Source of the DNA: Ammonifex sp.
GTDB lineage: Bacteria; Bacillota; Desulfotomaculia; Desulfotomaculales; Ammonificaceae
DNA length: 52,632 nt
NCBI GenBank assembly: GCA_003604985.1
Contig: QZIW01000073.1
Coordinates: 1 to 52,632, forward strand
Reading direction: 5' to 3'
The notes beneath the pieces are model-generated. The model searched no databases. It was not told where the DNA came from and saw only the letters and a list, made by a program, of their open reading frames with translations. Each line of letters starts with the position of its first letter. Positions within the stretch are counted from its first letter, which is position 1. Of the stretch, positions 1 through 7,506 are shown in pieces. A program made the position numbers and the translations under genes.

Positions 1-22
1 CGCCCGCCCGCGGTAACACGTC

Positions 23-3000
23 TTAGTTGATCAAATTCGCCTTCTTGAGAACCCGTTCGGACACGACCGCCGAAACGGCTCGGGTTGTGACCGCCCGCGG
101 GGCGAAGCTGCCGTCCGGGTTGCCGGCCAAAATCCGCACCTTCACCGCGGACGCGATAATTGCCTGCGCCCATGGGGCGATCTGGTTCCGGTCTGTGAAA
201 CCCGCCAGCATTTCCGTAGTTTCGCCGGGGGCAAGGGTAACGCCTGCGCTGGCCTTCTCAAGCACACGCATCACAATCGCCGCCATTTCCTCGCGCGTGA
301 TGGTACGCTCGGGCGCTAGTTTACCGCCGCCGATGCCTTTGATGAGTCCCGCCTGATAGGCGGCCTCTACGGCGCCGTAGTACCACTTGCCGGACGGCGC
401 GTCGGTGAAGGTCGGTGTTTCTGGCCTAATTTCGGCAAGGCCCATGGTGCGCAGCATAACCGCCGCGAACTCGGCGCGCGTCACGGCGCGCTCCGGCGCG
501 AAGCTCGTCGCCGAAACTCCCTTCACGACGCCACGTGCGTTCATGAAGTAGATGTTGCGCTTAGCCCAGTGGTTGGCCGTGTCGTTGAACCCGCACCTGT
601 ATTGCATCACCGCGTACTTGCTTAAGTGCGCGAGGTCCACCGAAACCTTGCCGCCTGCGACGCTGCCGCCGACACAGGTCAGGGTACCGTCGTCGTTGAT
701 GCGGTAGACAAAAAGATTCGCTTCGTCCGTCGCGCTGGAACTGTCATAGGCAAATACAAGAGTTACACTCTTGCTTATGGTGGCCGCGCCGTCTCCGGCC
801 TTCACCTCGACGCTGACGGTATCTCCAACCAACTGTACGTTGGCCGGCAGGACCGGCGGTGTGGCAACCGGCGCGACACTTACCGTGATGTTTTGGCCGG
901 AAGGCAAGCTGCCGGCAGGAATGGTAAGGTCGATCCACCGGGTGTCGACGGTAAGGCTCGCTCCCTTGCTTGCGAGGGCGTCAACGGAGGTACCCGAAAC
1001 GGTAACGTTCACCGGTGTTTCCACCGTACTGACATCCACTGTGACAGATGTGGACCCGGCGGCCAGTTCTGCCTGTACCGCACTTTCGGTCACGTTAGCA
1101 TTGGTCTCGCCATCGGGGGTAGTAGTTGTCTCAGGTGTAATAGTTCCTGGAGTTTCCGTTGTCGTTGGATGTGTCTGTTGTGTTTGCGGTGTCGGACTTG
1201 AATCGCCGCCAACATCCGCTGAAGCCCTGGTTACCGTCAGGTTATAAGTCTTTGTACTGCCGACCTGTCCGGCAACTACTATGGTGATCGTATTGCTGCC
1301 CACGTTGAGACTGACGGTGTGAGGCAAACCGCTTGCAACAGTGGTTCCGTTAACCGTAATCGCAAGGTTCAGCGCCGCCACAGTCGGCGTGACGTTAAGG
1401 GTGCTGACGCTGTTGGCGACAGCCGTCGCATAACTCGTGACATCGGGATTAAAGGCAGGACTCAAAACGCCGGAACTAATAGTCAGGTTACTGAGAGAAA
1501 CGTCCGGTTCGATCTCGTACTGGGTGAAGTGCTCTACCGGAAGAGTAAGGGTACCGTTGTTCTCACTGTATACGAAGGTAGCCGTTCCCCAGTTAACCAG
1601 GTTCGGGGCTGCCGTGACGCCGTCATCGTAAACAGAAGAAACATTAAGTATAGTTTCATTCAGGGTTATTGGCCCTGCCAACTGCTCGTCGCTGAAGTTG
1701 GCCACCCATTCGGCGAATTTTTCATTAATGTTGAACAACCTGATCGTTGCTTTCTTGTCGCTCAGGTAGTCTTGCGCCTCGGCCTGGAGCGCCGGATCGG
1801 TATAAACGTGAACGCTCACCGAGGGTTCTCCTGAGGCGAAGGCCATACCCATGGCCTTGAAAACACTGCATATCTTAGGCGCGCTGTTCGGGCCGGCGCC
1901 TTCCAGGAAGTCGATGTAATCCTGCACACCTGCTTCGTATTGCCCGAACTCGATTTCTCCTATTGCCCTATATCCCCCCGGCATGGCGTCGGGTTGGTAG
2001 ATGATAAACGCCACCGGCGCGTCGGCGTTCATCTGTTTCATGTTGATGCCCGGCGTGTCGAAGGTCGGGCGTGATTTGACCGGAGGTCCCGATAGGAACG
2101 GCCACCCTCCGGGGAATGCCGCTTTTTCTTCATCAGGCGGTTCAAGATCCATGTTTACCAGAACCACGTCCAAATCGCCCGATCCGCTGATAAGAGGGAA
2201 TGGTTGTCCATAGGGTTCCAGGCCTCCTCCACTGTCGCGGTAAACCTGTACGGCCACCGGGCATGGGCCGCCTCCCGCACGGTTTTGATCAGTATTAATG
2301 ATAGGTGTGGTGAAAGCGATACCGCCGCCGCTCGGGGTTCCGGCAAGCCGCCAGGCATTGGTTGCACAGCCGTATACGACATCGCTTGTAGTGAAACTGC
2401 CGAAATCCTCTCTTCCGAAAGCCACGCTGTAACTTCCGGCCGGCAGACCGTACACCGTAAAGGATAGTGTATCGGAACCCGGGTTACGATAATAATAAAT
2501 GTGATCGGCGTCGGTGTCCCCGTTGCCGCCAAGCTCTACACTCAGGACGGTTATGGTCAGATTAGATTCCGCATAGTTCCCTGCGGCATCGTAAACCGTC
2601 ACCGTCACCGGGTAGGTTCCGGGATCCATTGAGGTAACGTCGACGGTCCAGACTTTCCATTTCATGTCGGGAGGATACGAACTGCCGCCTACTGGACCAG
2701 AAGTCGCCGTAACCCCGCTGAGGACGAAATCGTTATCCTCTATCTCGCTAAGGATGTCGGAAGCGTAAACCTCGATAGTGATTGTGTTATCGGGCGGCGA
2801 GTTCTTTACCTTTACCGCGGGATGCACCCCTACGGTGGCAATCGAAGGCGCAACGGTGTCGTAAACGAAATTATTTACGGTGGCACCGACTTGCGGTCCG
2901 GGGTACATGTCAAAGGCCCGAAGGTTGAAAGCATAGACACTATTACCTATCGAGATGCCGGTGAAGTCCAAGTTCCAGCTGTAAACGGATCCGGCTATAC

Positions 3001-3262
3001 CGAGCGAATCGTCCCACTTCCAATCTGAAACAACCGTTTCGCCATCATATACCGCGCCGTATACAACGGAAACAGAGGAGCCGCCGGAATCGAAAGTGCC
3101 GTTCACCGCCGAAAGGTTGTTAAGATAGATTACTCCACCGATTGAAGTGCCTGAAGTATTTATTGTCCACGTAGCCAGGGCCGCTCCGGGGGCTGCCAAG
3201 CAGGCCAGGCATAGAACGAAGACCAGGAGCGGCCGCAACCCTACCATTCTACTCAATCGCAT
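23..3262 (-). CDS. S-layer homology domain surface protein with Ig/cadherin-like repeats
   Basis: This is a secreted cell-surface protein of 1079 residues. The track start is 20 codons upstream, but the ATG at 3262 has the better SD (AAAGGAGGGAG) and opens directly into a signal peptide (MRLSRMVGLRPLL, then a hydrophobic run ending near AAPGAALA). The order is: Ig-like beta-sandwich regions, including a VYDAAGNYAES stretch typical of bacterial Ig folds; a cadherin-like beta-sandwich (LSNLTISSGVLSPAFNPDVT, about residues 605-695); a Thr/Pro-rich linker; a beta domain containing LTIPAGSLPSGQNITVSV; and three C-terminal SLH domains. SLH domains bind pyruvylated secondary wall polymer, so the protein is probably anchored by its C terminus. 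The first SLH has the usual TRAE motif, the second has TREE and the third TRAV, so the third may be weakened. What the rest of the protein binds is not evident. Confidence 0.9.
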   Translation of the reverse strand: MRLSRMVGLRPLLVFVLCLACLAAPGAALATWTINTSGTSIGGVIYLNNLSAVNGTFDSGGSSVSVVYGAVYDGETVVSDWKWDDSLGIAGSVYSWNLDFTGISIGNSVYAFNLRAFDMYPGPQVGATVNNFVYDTVAPSIATVGVHPAVKVKNSPPDNTITIEVYASDILSEIEDNDFVLSGVTATSGPVGGSSYPPDMKWKVWTVDVTSMDPGTYPVTVTVYDAAGNYAESNLTITVLSVELGGNGDTDADHIYYYRNPGSDTLSFTVYGLPAGSYSVAFGREDFGSFTTSDVVYGCATNAWRLAGTPSGGGIAFTTPIINTDQNRAGGGPCPVAVQVYRDSGGGLEPYGQPFPLISGSGDLDVVLVNMDLEPPDEEKAAFPGGWPFLSGPPVKSRPTFDTPGINMKQMNADAPVAFIIYQPDAMPGGYRAIGEIEFGQYEAGVQDYIDFLEGAGPNSAPKICSVFKAMGMAFASGEPSVSVHVYTDPALQAEAQDYLSDKKATIRLFNINEKFAEWVANFSDEQLAGPITLNETILNVSSVYDDGVTAAPNLVNWGTATFVYSENNGTLTLPVEHFTQYEIEPDVSLSNLTISSGVLSPAFNPDVTSYATAVANSVSTLNVTPTVAALNLAITVNGTTVASGLPHTVSLNVGSNTITIVVAGQVGSTKTYNLTVTRASADVGGDSSPTPQTQQTHPTTTETPGTITPETTTTPDGETNANVTESAVQAELAAGSTSVTVDVSTVETPVNVTVSGTSVDALASKGASLTVDTRWIDLTIPAGSLPSGQNITVSVAPVATPPVLPANVQLVGDTVSVEVKAGDGAATISKSVTLVFAYDSSSATDEANLFVYRINDDGTLTCVGGSVAGGKVSVDLAHLSKYAVMQYRCGFNDTANHWAKRNIYFMNARGVVKGVSATSFAPERAVTRAEFAAVMLRTMGLAEIRPETPTFTDAPSGKWYYGAVEAAYQAGLIKGIGGGKLAPERTITREEMAAIVMRVLEKASAGVTLAPGETTEMLAGFTDRNQIAPWAQAIIASAVKVRILAGNPDGSFAPRAVTTRAVSAVVSERVLKKANLIN

Positions 3263-3638
3263 CCGCTGGACTCCCTCCTTTCCTGCATAAGGGTAAGGGT
3301 AGTTTCTTAACTGCGCAAACACTTCGATTGAATGTCCTTATTGACTAGTTAATTTCCTTACGTCTCACCTTCTTTTAGGGGTAATCGTAAATGGTTGCAA
3401 CGCATCGTCCAAGAAGCTTTGCGAGGGTGTGAGCAGTTGAACTTGTTTTATTAACCCCTGCAGACTCTTTTGTAAAAGGGAAAAATCATAATATATTTTC
3501 GGTATAGCTGGTCCGAATCTTTAGTATTAAAAACGTAAATCAAGAAAAAGTTTATACAGTCCTAGTTACCAGCGTTCGTAAATTCGCACAAATTCATGCA
3601 ACCACTTTGAAACAATACTTTAGAAGACAAAAAGAAAA
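3263..3638. other. Intergenic leader region upstream of the SLH-domain gene
   Basis: No gene is supported here. The stretch is AT-rich between about 3480 and 3600 and must hold the minus-strand promoter of the SLH gene, but I could not choose a convincing -35/-10 pair. A CGCAAAGC element on the minus strand recalls the core of cyclic-di-GMP-I riboswitches, but the rest of that fold is missing, so I do not call one. Confidence 0.4.
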
Positions 3639-3664
3639 GGACACGCACCCGGAGGCGCGTGTCC
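3639..3664 (-). terminator. Intrinsic terminator downstream of the carbohydrate-binding module gene
   Basis: GGACACGC pairs with GCGTGTCC (8 bp, 10-nt loop). T-rich tracts lie on both sides: CCTTTTCTTTTTG on the minus strand and CCCTTTTTT on the plus strand. It can stop the minus-strand gene that ends at 3682 and looks usable in both directions. Confidence 0.75.
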
Positions 3665-3681
3665 CTTTTTTAGCCGCTTCT

Positions 3682-3999
3682 TTAATACCTGATATCGGTG
3701 AGCCAGTTCCAGCCGCTGTTGTTGTCCCAGTTGTTGGCGCTGTCCTTGAAGCAGAAATTGATTTCCGCGTTGCCATGTGCGGGTACCGAGACAGAGAAAG
3801 AACCATCGTAGTCACGGCGCATTTCCGCGGTAGCTACGTTTTTCCAGCCGTCATACCCGAAATGGCAGTAAACGACGTCGGCGCCACTGTTTTTCAGAAG
3901 GCCGTCGTAACGGATAAATACGTCCCTGCCTCTAATGGCCGGTGATGGCGAGACGTCAACCCGCTGGTCAAGGATGTGCTTGCCGTTGGCGATAAACAT
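3682..3999 (-). CDS. Stand-alone starch-binding-type carbohydrate-binding module (CBM25-like)
   Basis: This protein of 105 residues has no signal peptide and consists almost entirely of one beta-sandwich module. Features that recall CBM25/X25 modules are GRDVFIRYDGLL, VVYCHFGYDGWKN, an aromatic-rich end (NNWDNNSGWNWLTDI) and NAEINFCFKDSANNWDNN. CBM25 modules bind alpha-glucans and are usually attached to amylases. Here the module is free and predicted to be cytoplasmic, so binding to stored glycogen is a reasonable inference but unproven. The ATG at 3999 has a clear GGAGGG SD. The gene is monocistronic, with its own terminator. The family call rests on pattern recognition. Confidence 0.8.
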   Translation of the reverse strand: MFIANGKHILDQRVDVSPSPAIRGRDVFIRYDGLLKNSGADVVYCHFGYDGWKNVATAEMRRDYDGSFSVSVPAHGNAEINFCFKDSANNWDNNSGWNWLTDIRY

Positions 4000-4209
4000 A
4001 GTTAACCCTCCTTCGATTTTAAGTATTTTTCGTTCAACATTTATCTTTTGCCCGCCTTTAAGAAAAATACTTTGGAATTTAATAACAGTCTTTTAAATGC
4101 TTTAACGGGTGATTGGTAAAAGGTATTCTAAAGACTGATTTTCCGGGCAGGAATCGACGCGGCAAAGCGCGAAAATATGGAGATCAAAACCGATATCAGG
4201 GAATGGGGG

Positions 4210-5172
4210 ATGATTTTGCGAAGAGGCCGGCTTGGTTTGCTGAGTTGCTTCTTGTGTTTGTTTGTTGCATGCGCGGTGGGATGCGGAAAGCAGCAGGCGC
4301 CGCTGACCATCGGGGTTTTACCCATAACCGATAATCTGCCTTTTTGGATCGCCGAGGAAAAGGGTTATCTGAATGAAGAAGGGGTCGAGGTAAATTTTGT
4401 TACATTTCCCAGTGCCATGGAACGCGACAGTGCTTTCACTGCCGGGCAGATAGACGTCGGGGTAGGGGACCTTCTTGCCGTGGCGCAGATGCGGCAGGGA
4501 GGTACGGAAGTGAAAGCAATTGCGGTATGTCAGGGGGTTAAACCCGAAGAAGGTCGTTTCGCGGTTCTGTCGGCGCCTGGTTCGGGAATAACCGAGGTGG
4601 AGCACCTGAAAAACGTTCCCGTGGCATGCTCGCTGAAGACAATTAACGAATTCGTTCTGGACCGGTTGTTGGTGGGTGCGGGTTTCAAACCCGATGAAAT
4701 CAGAAAGGTGGTTATCGCCAAAATTCCGGTCCGTCTGGAAGCGCTGTTGAACGGCAGCATCAAGGCCGCTGTTTTGCCCGATCCTTTCGCGGCGCTCGCT
4801 GAAGCTAATGGAGCGCATCTGATAGTGGACGACACTACCGAAAACATTTCCCAGACTGTTGTCATAGCCCGCGACGATACCGTCACCGGAAATCTCGAGG
4901 CACTGAAGCGTTTGATGAAAGCCTACGACCGTGCGGTGGCCGATATTCAAGCAGACCCGGAAGCCTGGGGAAGCCTGCTCAAAGAGAAAGCGCGGGTTCC
5001 GGACCCTGTCCTCCCGGGCGGAAAGCACGGGTTAAAGGTGACGTTCTCCCGGGCGGTAATCCCTGCGCGCGAAGATGTTAAGACGGTAGTTGACTGGCTG
5101 AAAGACAAAAGCATTTTAAAGGAAAATTTAGATTACGGCGACCTGGTCGAAGAGCGGGTGATCGGCGGTTAA
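4210..5172 (+). CDS. ABC transporter substrate-binding lipoprotein (SsuA/NMT1-like)
   Basis: This is the periplasmic-type binding lipoprotein of an ABC importer. The ATG at 4210 is preferred over the track start at 4177 because the protein then begins with a lipoprotein signal (MILRRGRLGLLSCF...) ending in the lipobox ACAVGC, and because an AGGGA lies upstream. The mature protein opens with LTIGVLPITDNLPFWIAEEKGY, which is the usual start of the NMT1/SsuA/TauA family of binding proteins for sulfonates, nitrate/cyanate, thiamine precursors and similar ligands. Length (320 residues) is normal. It overlaps the ATPase gene by one base (TAATG), so the two are translationally coupled. The substrate cannot be read from the sequence, and I saw no riboswitch upstream. 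Confidence 0.85.
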   Translation: MILRRGRLGLLSCFLCLFVACAVGCGKQQAPLTIGVLPITDNLPFWIAEEKGYLNEEGVEVNFVTFPSAMERDSAFTAGQIDVGVGDLLAVAQMRQGGTEVKAIAVCQGVKPEEGRFAVLSAPGSGITEVEHLKNVPVACSLKTINEFVLDRLLVGAGFKPDEIRKVVIAKIPVRLEALLNGSIKAAVLPDPFAALAEANGAHLIVDDTTENISQTVVIARDDTVTGNLEALKRLMKAYDRAVADIQADPEAWGSLLKEKARVPDPVLPGGKHGLKVTFSRAVIPAREDVKTVVDWLKDKSILKENLDYGDLVEERVIGG

Positions 5173-5921
5173 TGATCCTGGTCGAGAACCTTAAGGTGAC
5201 TTTCAAAACGCCCAGCACCGATATTGAAGCGCTGGGCGGCGTTTCTTTCAGGGTGGAAGCCGGGGAAATTTGCGCCGTAATCGGGCCTTCCGGTTGCGGT
5301 AAGAGTACGCTCCTGTACGTTCTTGCCGGGCTTCTGGCCGGCTTCGAGGGAAAGGCAGTGGTTAACGGGGAACCCGTAAAAAGGGGCCGGCGAAAGACGG
5401 CGCTGATCCTGCAGGATTACGGGCTGCTGCCCTGGAGGAATGTTTTCGAAAACGCCGCTCTGGGTCTTGAATTAAGAGGGCTGCCGCGTAGCGAACAAGT
5501 GGCTAAAGTGGCGCCCATTTTAGACGAACTGGGCCTCCGTGAGATGCAGCGGTTGTACCCCGCTCAGCTTTCCGGCGGTCAGCGGCAGCGTGTGGCTATT
5601 GCCCGCGTTCTTGCACTTAACCCGGATTTGCTTTTAATGGACGAGCCGTTTTCTTCACTGGATGCCTTGACCAGAGAAACGCTGCAGGACAACGTGTTGG
5701 AAATCTGGCGGCGGACCGGTTGTACGGTCGTCCTGGTGACCCACAGCATAGAGGAGGCCACGTTTCTCGGACGGCAGGTGGTGGTTTTGTCCCCGCGACC
5801 CGGGCAGGTGGTGGCTACCTGCAAGAACGCGGGGGCGGGGGAAACGTCATGGAGACGGGACCCCCAGTTTCACAAGGTCTGTTCCTTTCTGAGGGAGCAG
5901 TTGGCGGGTGGAACCGGATGA
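5172..5921 (+). CDS. ABC transporter ATP-binding protein (SsuB/TauB family)
   Basis: This is the nucleotide-binding subunit of the importer, 249 residues. Visible motifs in order are Walker A GPSGCGKST (about 36-44), Q-loop ILQDYGLLPW, signature LSGGQRQRVAIARVL, Walker B LLLMDEP and the switch His in VTHSIEEA. These fit the nitrate/sulfonate/taurine ATPase subfamily. It overlaps the lipoprotein gene by one base and the permease by four (ATGA), giving a compact three-gene operon that should assemble as one membrane complex. The substrate is unknown. Confidence 0.93.
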   Translation: MILVENLKVTFKTPSTDIEALGGVSFRVEAGEICAVIGPSGCGKSTLLYVLAGLLAGFEGKAVVNGEPVKRGRRKTALILQDYGLLPWRNVFENAALGLELRGLPRSEQVAKVAPILDELGLREMQRLYPAQLSGGQRQRVAIARVLALNPDLLLMDEPFSSLDALTRETLQDNVLEIWRRTGCTVVLVTHSIEEATFLGRQVVVLSPRPGQVVATCKNAGAGETSWRRDPQFHKVCSFLREQLAGGTG

Positions 5922-6658
5922 TGCGCAGATGGATCAGCACAATAATCGCCGTCCTGGTACTACTGGTTTTTTGGATGATACTTGCGGCGGTCATCGACAA
6001 ACCCGCTTTGCCGCAACCTTTCAAGGCTTTCGCGGTTTTTTTCCGGGAGTTGCCCGGCTTGTTGTGGCGGCACCTGCTTGTAAGTACGTACCGGGTGTTG
6101 GCGGGTATCGCCCTTGCGGTATTGACCGCGGTTCCCTTCGGTCTGTACATGGGCAGGAACGCCGGCGCGGACCGCTTCGCGGCGCCGTTGGTTTACCTCG
6201 TTTACCCCATACCCAAAATAGTGTTGCTCCCGGTCATCATGGTACTTTTAGGTCTCGGTGATTCAGCAAAGATATTTCTCATCACGCTGGTCTTGTTCTT
6301 TCAGGTATTGATCCCGGTACGGGACAGTTCCCGCCACGTGCCCAGGGCGCTGGTAGACTCAGTTACATCCCTCGGCGCCGGAAAATGGGCGATTTACCGG
6401 CACGTCATCTGGCCGTCGGTGCTGCCCGAAGTGTTGACGGCGCTCCGGGTGGCCTCCGGAACCGCGATCGCGGTGCTGTTTTTCGCGGAGACCATCGCGT
6501 GCCAGGAGGGCCTTGGTTATTACCTGATGGACGCCTGGACTCGCTACGCTTACGAGGAGATGTTTGCCGGCATCATCGCCATGGGCTTGCTTGGCTTTGC
6601 CATTTACACGGTGCTTGAGTTTCTTGAACACCGGCTTTGCGCCTGGAAGTACGTTTAG
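5918..6658 (+). CDS. ABC transporter permease (SsuC/TauC family)
   Basis: This is the membrane subunit of the importer. The track ORF begins inside the ATPase gene; the real start is the ATG at 5918 in the ATGA overlap, giving 246 residues starting MMRRWISTIIAVLV. Several hydrophobic spans are visible, and the EAA-type cytoplasmic loop follows as ALVDSVTSLGAGKWAIYRHVIWPSVLPEVL, the docking site for the ATPase in BPD-type permeases. The end (LGYYLMDAWTRYAYEEMFAGI) matches the SsuC/TauC group. It is normally expected to form a homodimer. Confidence 0.9.
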   Translation: MMRRWISTIIAVLVLLVFWMILAAVIDKPALPQPFKAFAVFFRELPGLLWRHLLVSTYRVLAGIALAVLTAVPFGLYMGRNAGADRFAAPLVYLVYPIPKIVLLPVIMVLLGLGDSAKIFLITLVLFFQVLIPVRDSSRHVPRALVDSVTSLGAGKWAIYRHVIWPSVLPEVLTALRVASGTAIAVLFFAETIACQEGLGYYLMDAWTRYAYEEMFAGIIAMGLLGFAIYTVLEFLEHRLCAWKYV

Positions 6659-6831
6659 CCCCGCGTGACGACTGTTCCAGGGAGGGTTTGATCGAAAGAA
6701 AGTGTGTGAAACGTCTTCTTGAAGAGTTGCCTGCGCTGGCGCGGACCGATCCGCTGACGCGCATAGCGAACAGGCGTGCATTCAAACAGGACTGGAAAAA
6801 CATGATCAGGCACGAGGTCGTGGCCGGTTGA
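6637..6831 (+). pseudogene. Remnant of a GGDEF-domain (diguanylate cyclase) protein
   Basis: The 64-codon ORF carries LARTDPLTRIANRRAF, which is the conserved opening of GGDEF domains (DxLTxLxNRRxF), with a preceding helix as in many diguanylate cyclases. It stops about 15 residues later, long before the metal-binding and GGDEF residues, so it cannot be catalytic. It overlaps the permease 3' end. A TTG at 6688 is a possible start but its SD lies too close. This is most likely the stub left by a deletion, with the unrelated gene at 6850 now following it on the other strand. Confidence 0.6.
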
Positions 6832-6849
6832 ACGAAGAAGTCTTTTACC

Positions 6850-7425
6850 TTATATAAACTCCAGGTCGTCGTTGAAAAACCAGGGGGTAATGTAACCGTT
6901 GAAATTTTTCTGCGATGCGTACTTTGGATAGTCTTCCTCCGGTACCCGAAGGACAACTTCGTACATGTATTCTTCGCCCCCGTCCGGGGAAGCCGGCGAC
7001 TGAAACCGCCGCGTCGTCCCGGTTTTACCGTAATGAGGGCTATTGGTTTTCGTAATTCTGACTTGTCTACCGATTTTACATAAAGAAAGGCGTTGAGCTT
7101 CGGCGGCGTGTTTTTGCAGGTACTCGTTTGCGCCGCGCCGGTGTTCGTACACCCACTCGACCGGGCGGTCTATCACGCTCCAGCCCGGTTCCTGCCAGTC
7201 TTTGCCGAACCGGATAAACAGCCAGACTTCCGCAATTTCTTCACCCCTGGCGATGTTCCCCACTTCTTTAACGCAGACTTCCATCCATACGGGTCCCGGC
7301 TGCTCGCCGACGGAATAGTCCTGGATGGTCATGTTCAAGCATTCCGGGTCGCAGGAAGACCGTTCGCCGTAGTCTTTGACCCGGCGCACGAATTCCGCTG
7401 CGTTTTCCATGGTTAGGATTACCAT
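6850..7425 (-). CDS. Hypothetical protein with a KOW-like segment
   Basis: I do not recognise this gene. It encodes 191 soluble residues with no signal peptide or membrane span. The middle is rich in Trp, Glu and Val (GPVWMEVCVKEVGNIARGEE). Further on, IGRQVRITKTNSPHYGKTGT resembles the spacing of a KOW motif, which is an RNA/protein-binding beta element, but that is only a resemblance. The ATG at 7425 is preferred: GGGGTGA lies 8 nt upstream. A GTG at 7437 is possible and is the track start. The frame also stays open back to the TAG stop of the capA-like gene. It is probably cotranscribed with that gene, about 80 bases downstream of it. Confidence 0.65.
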   Translation of the reverse strand: MVILTMENAAEFVRRVKDYGERSSCDPECLNMTIQDYSVGEQPGPVWMEVCVKEVGNIARGEEIAEVWLFIRFGKDWQEPGWSVIDRPVEWVYEHRRGANEYLQKHAAEAQRLSLCKIGRQVRITKTNSPHYGKTGTTRRFQSPASPDGGEEYMYEVVLRVPEEDYPKYASQKNFNGYITPWFFNDDLEFI

Positions 7426-7506
7426 CTGCTCCGTCACCCCTGCCGGTCTTTCTTTAAGATGCTGGCTCAGGTATTCGTCGGCCTGCCGAACCTGTCCTTC
7501 ATGCGC

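Noticed and set aside
626-1834. Several plus-strand ORFs opposite the SLH gene
   Set aside because: The minus frame has signal peptide, known domains and an SD; the opposite ORFs have none.
3361-3480. Cyclic-di-GMP-I riboswitch upstream of the SLH gene
   Set aside because: Only CGCAAAGC resembles the conserved core; the GGGCAAACC-type half and the tetraloop receptor were not found.
3607-3945. 112-residue plus-strand ORF opposite the CBM module
   Set aside because: It starts before the terminator hairpin and has no SD, while the minus-strand gene has SD, domain and terminator.
4000-4209. TPP or other metabolite riboswitch before the ABC importer
   Set aside because: No CUGAGA or other TPP core element, and no recognisable fold, could be seen.
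4318-5028. 236-residue minus-strand ORF opposite the binding-protein gene
   Set aside because: Shadow of a well-supported lipoprotein gene with operon overlap.
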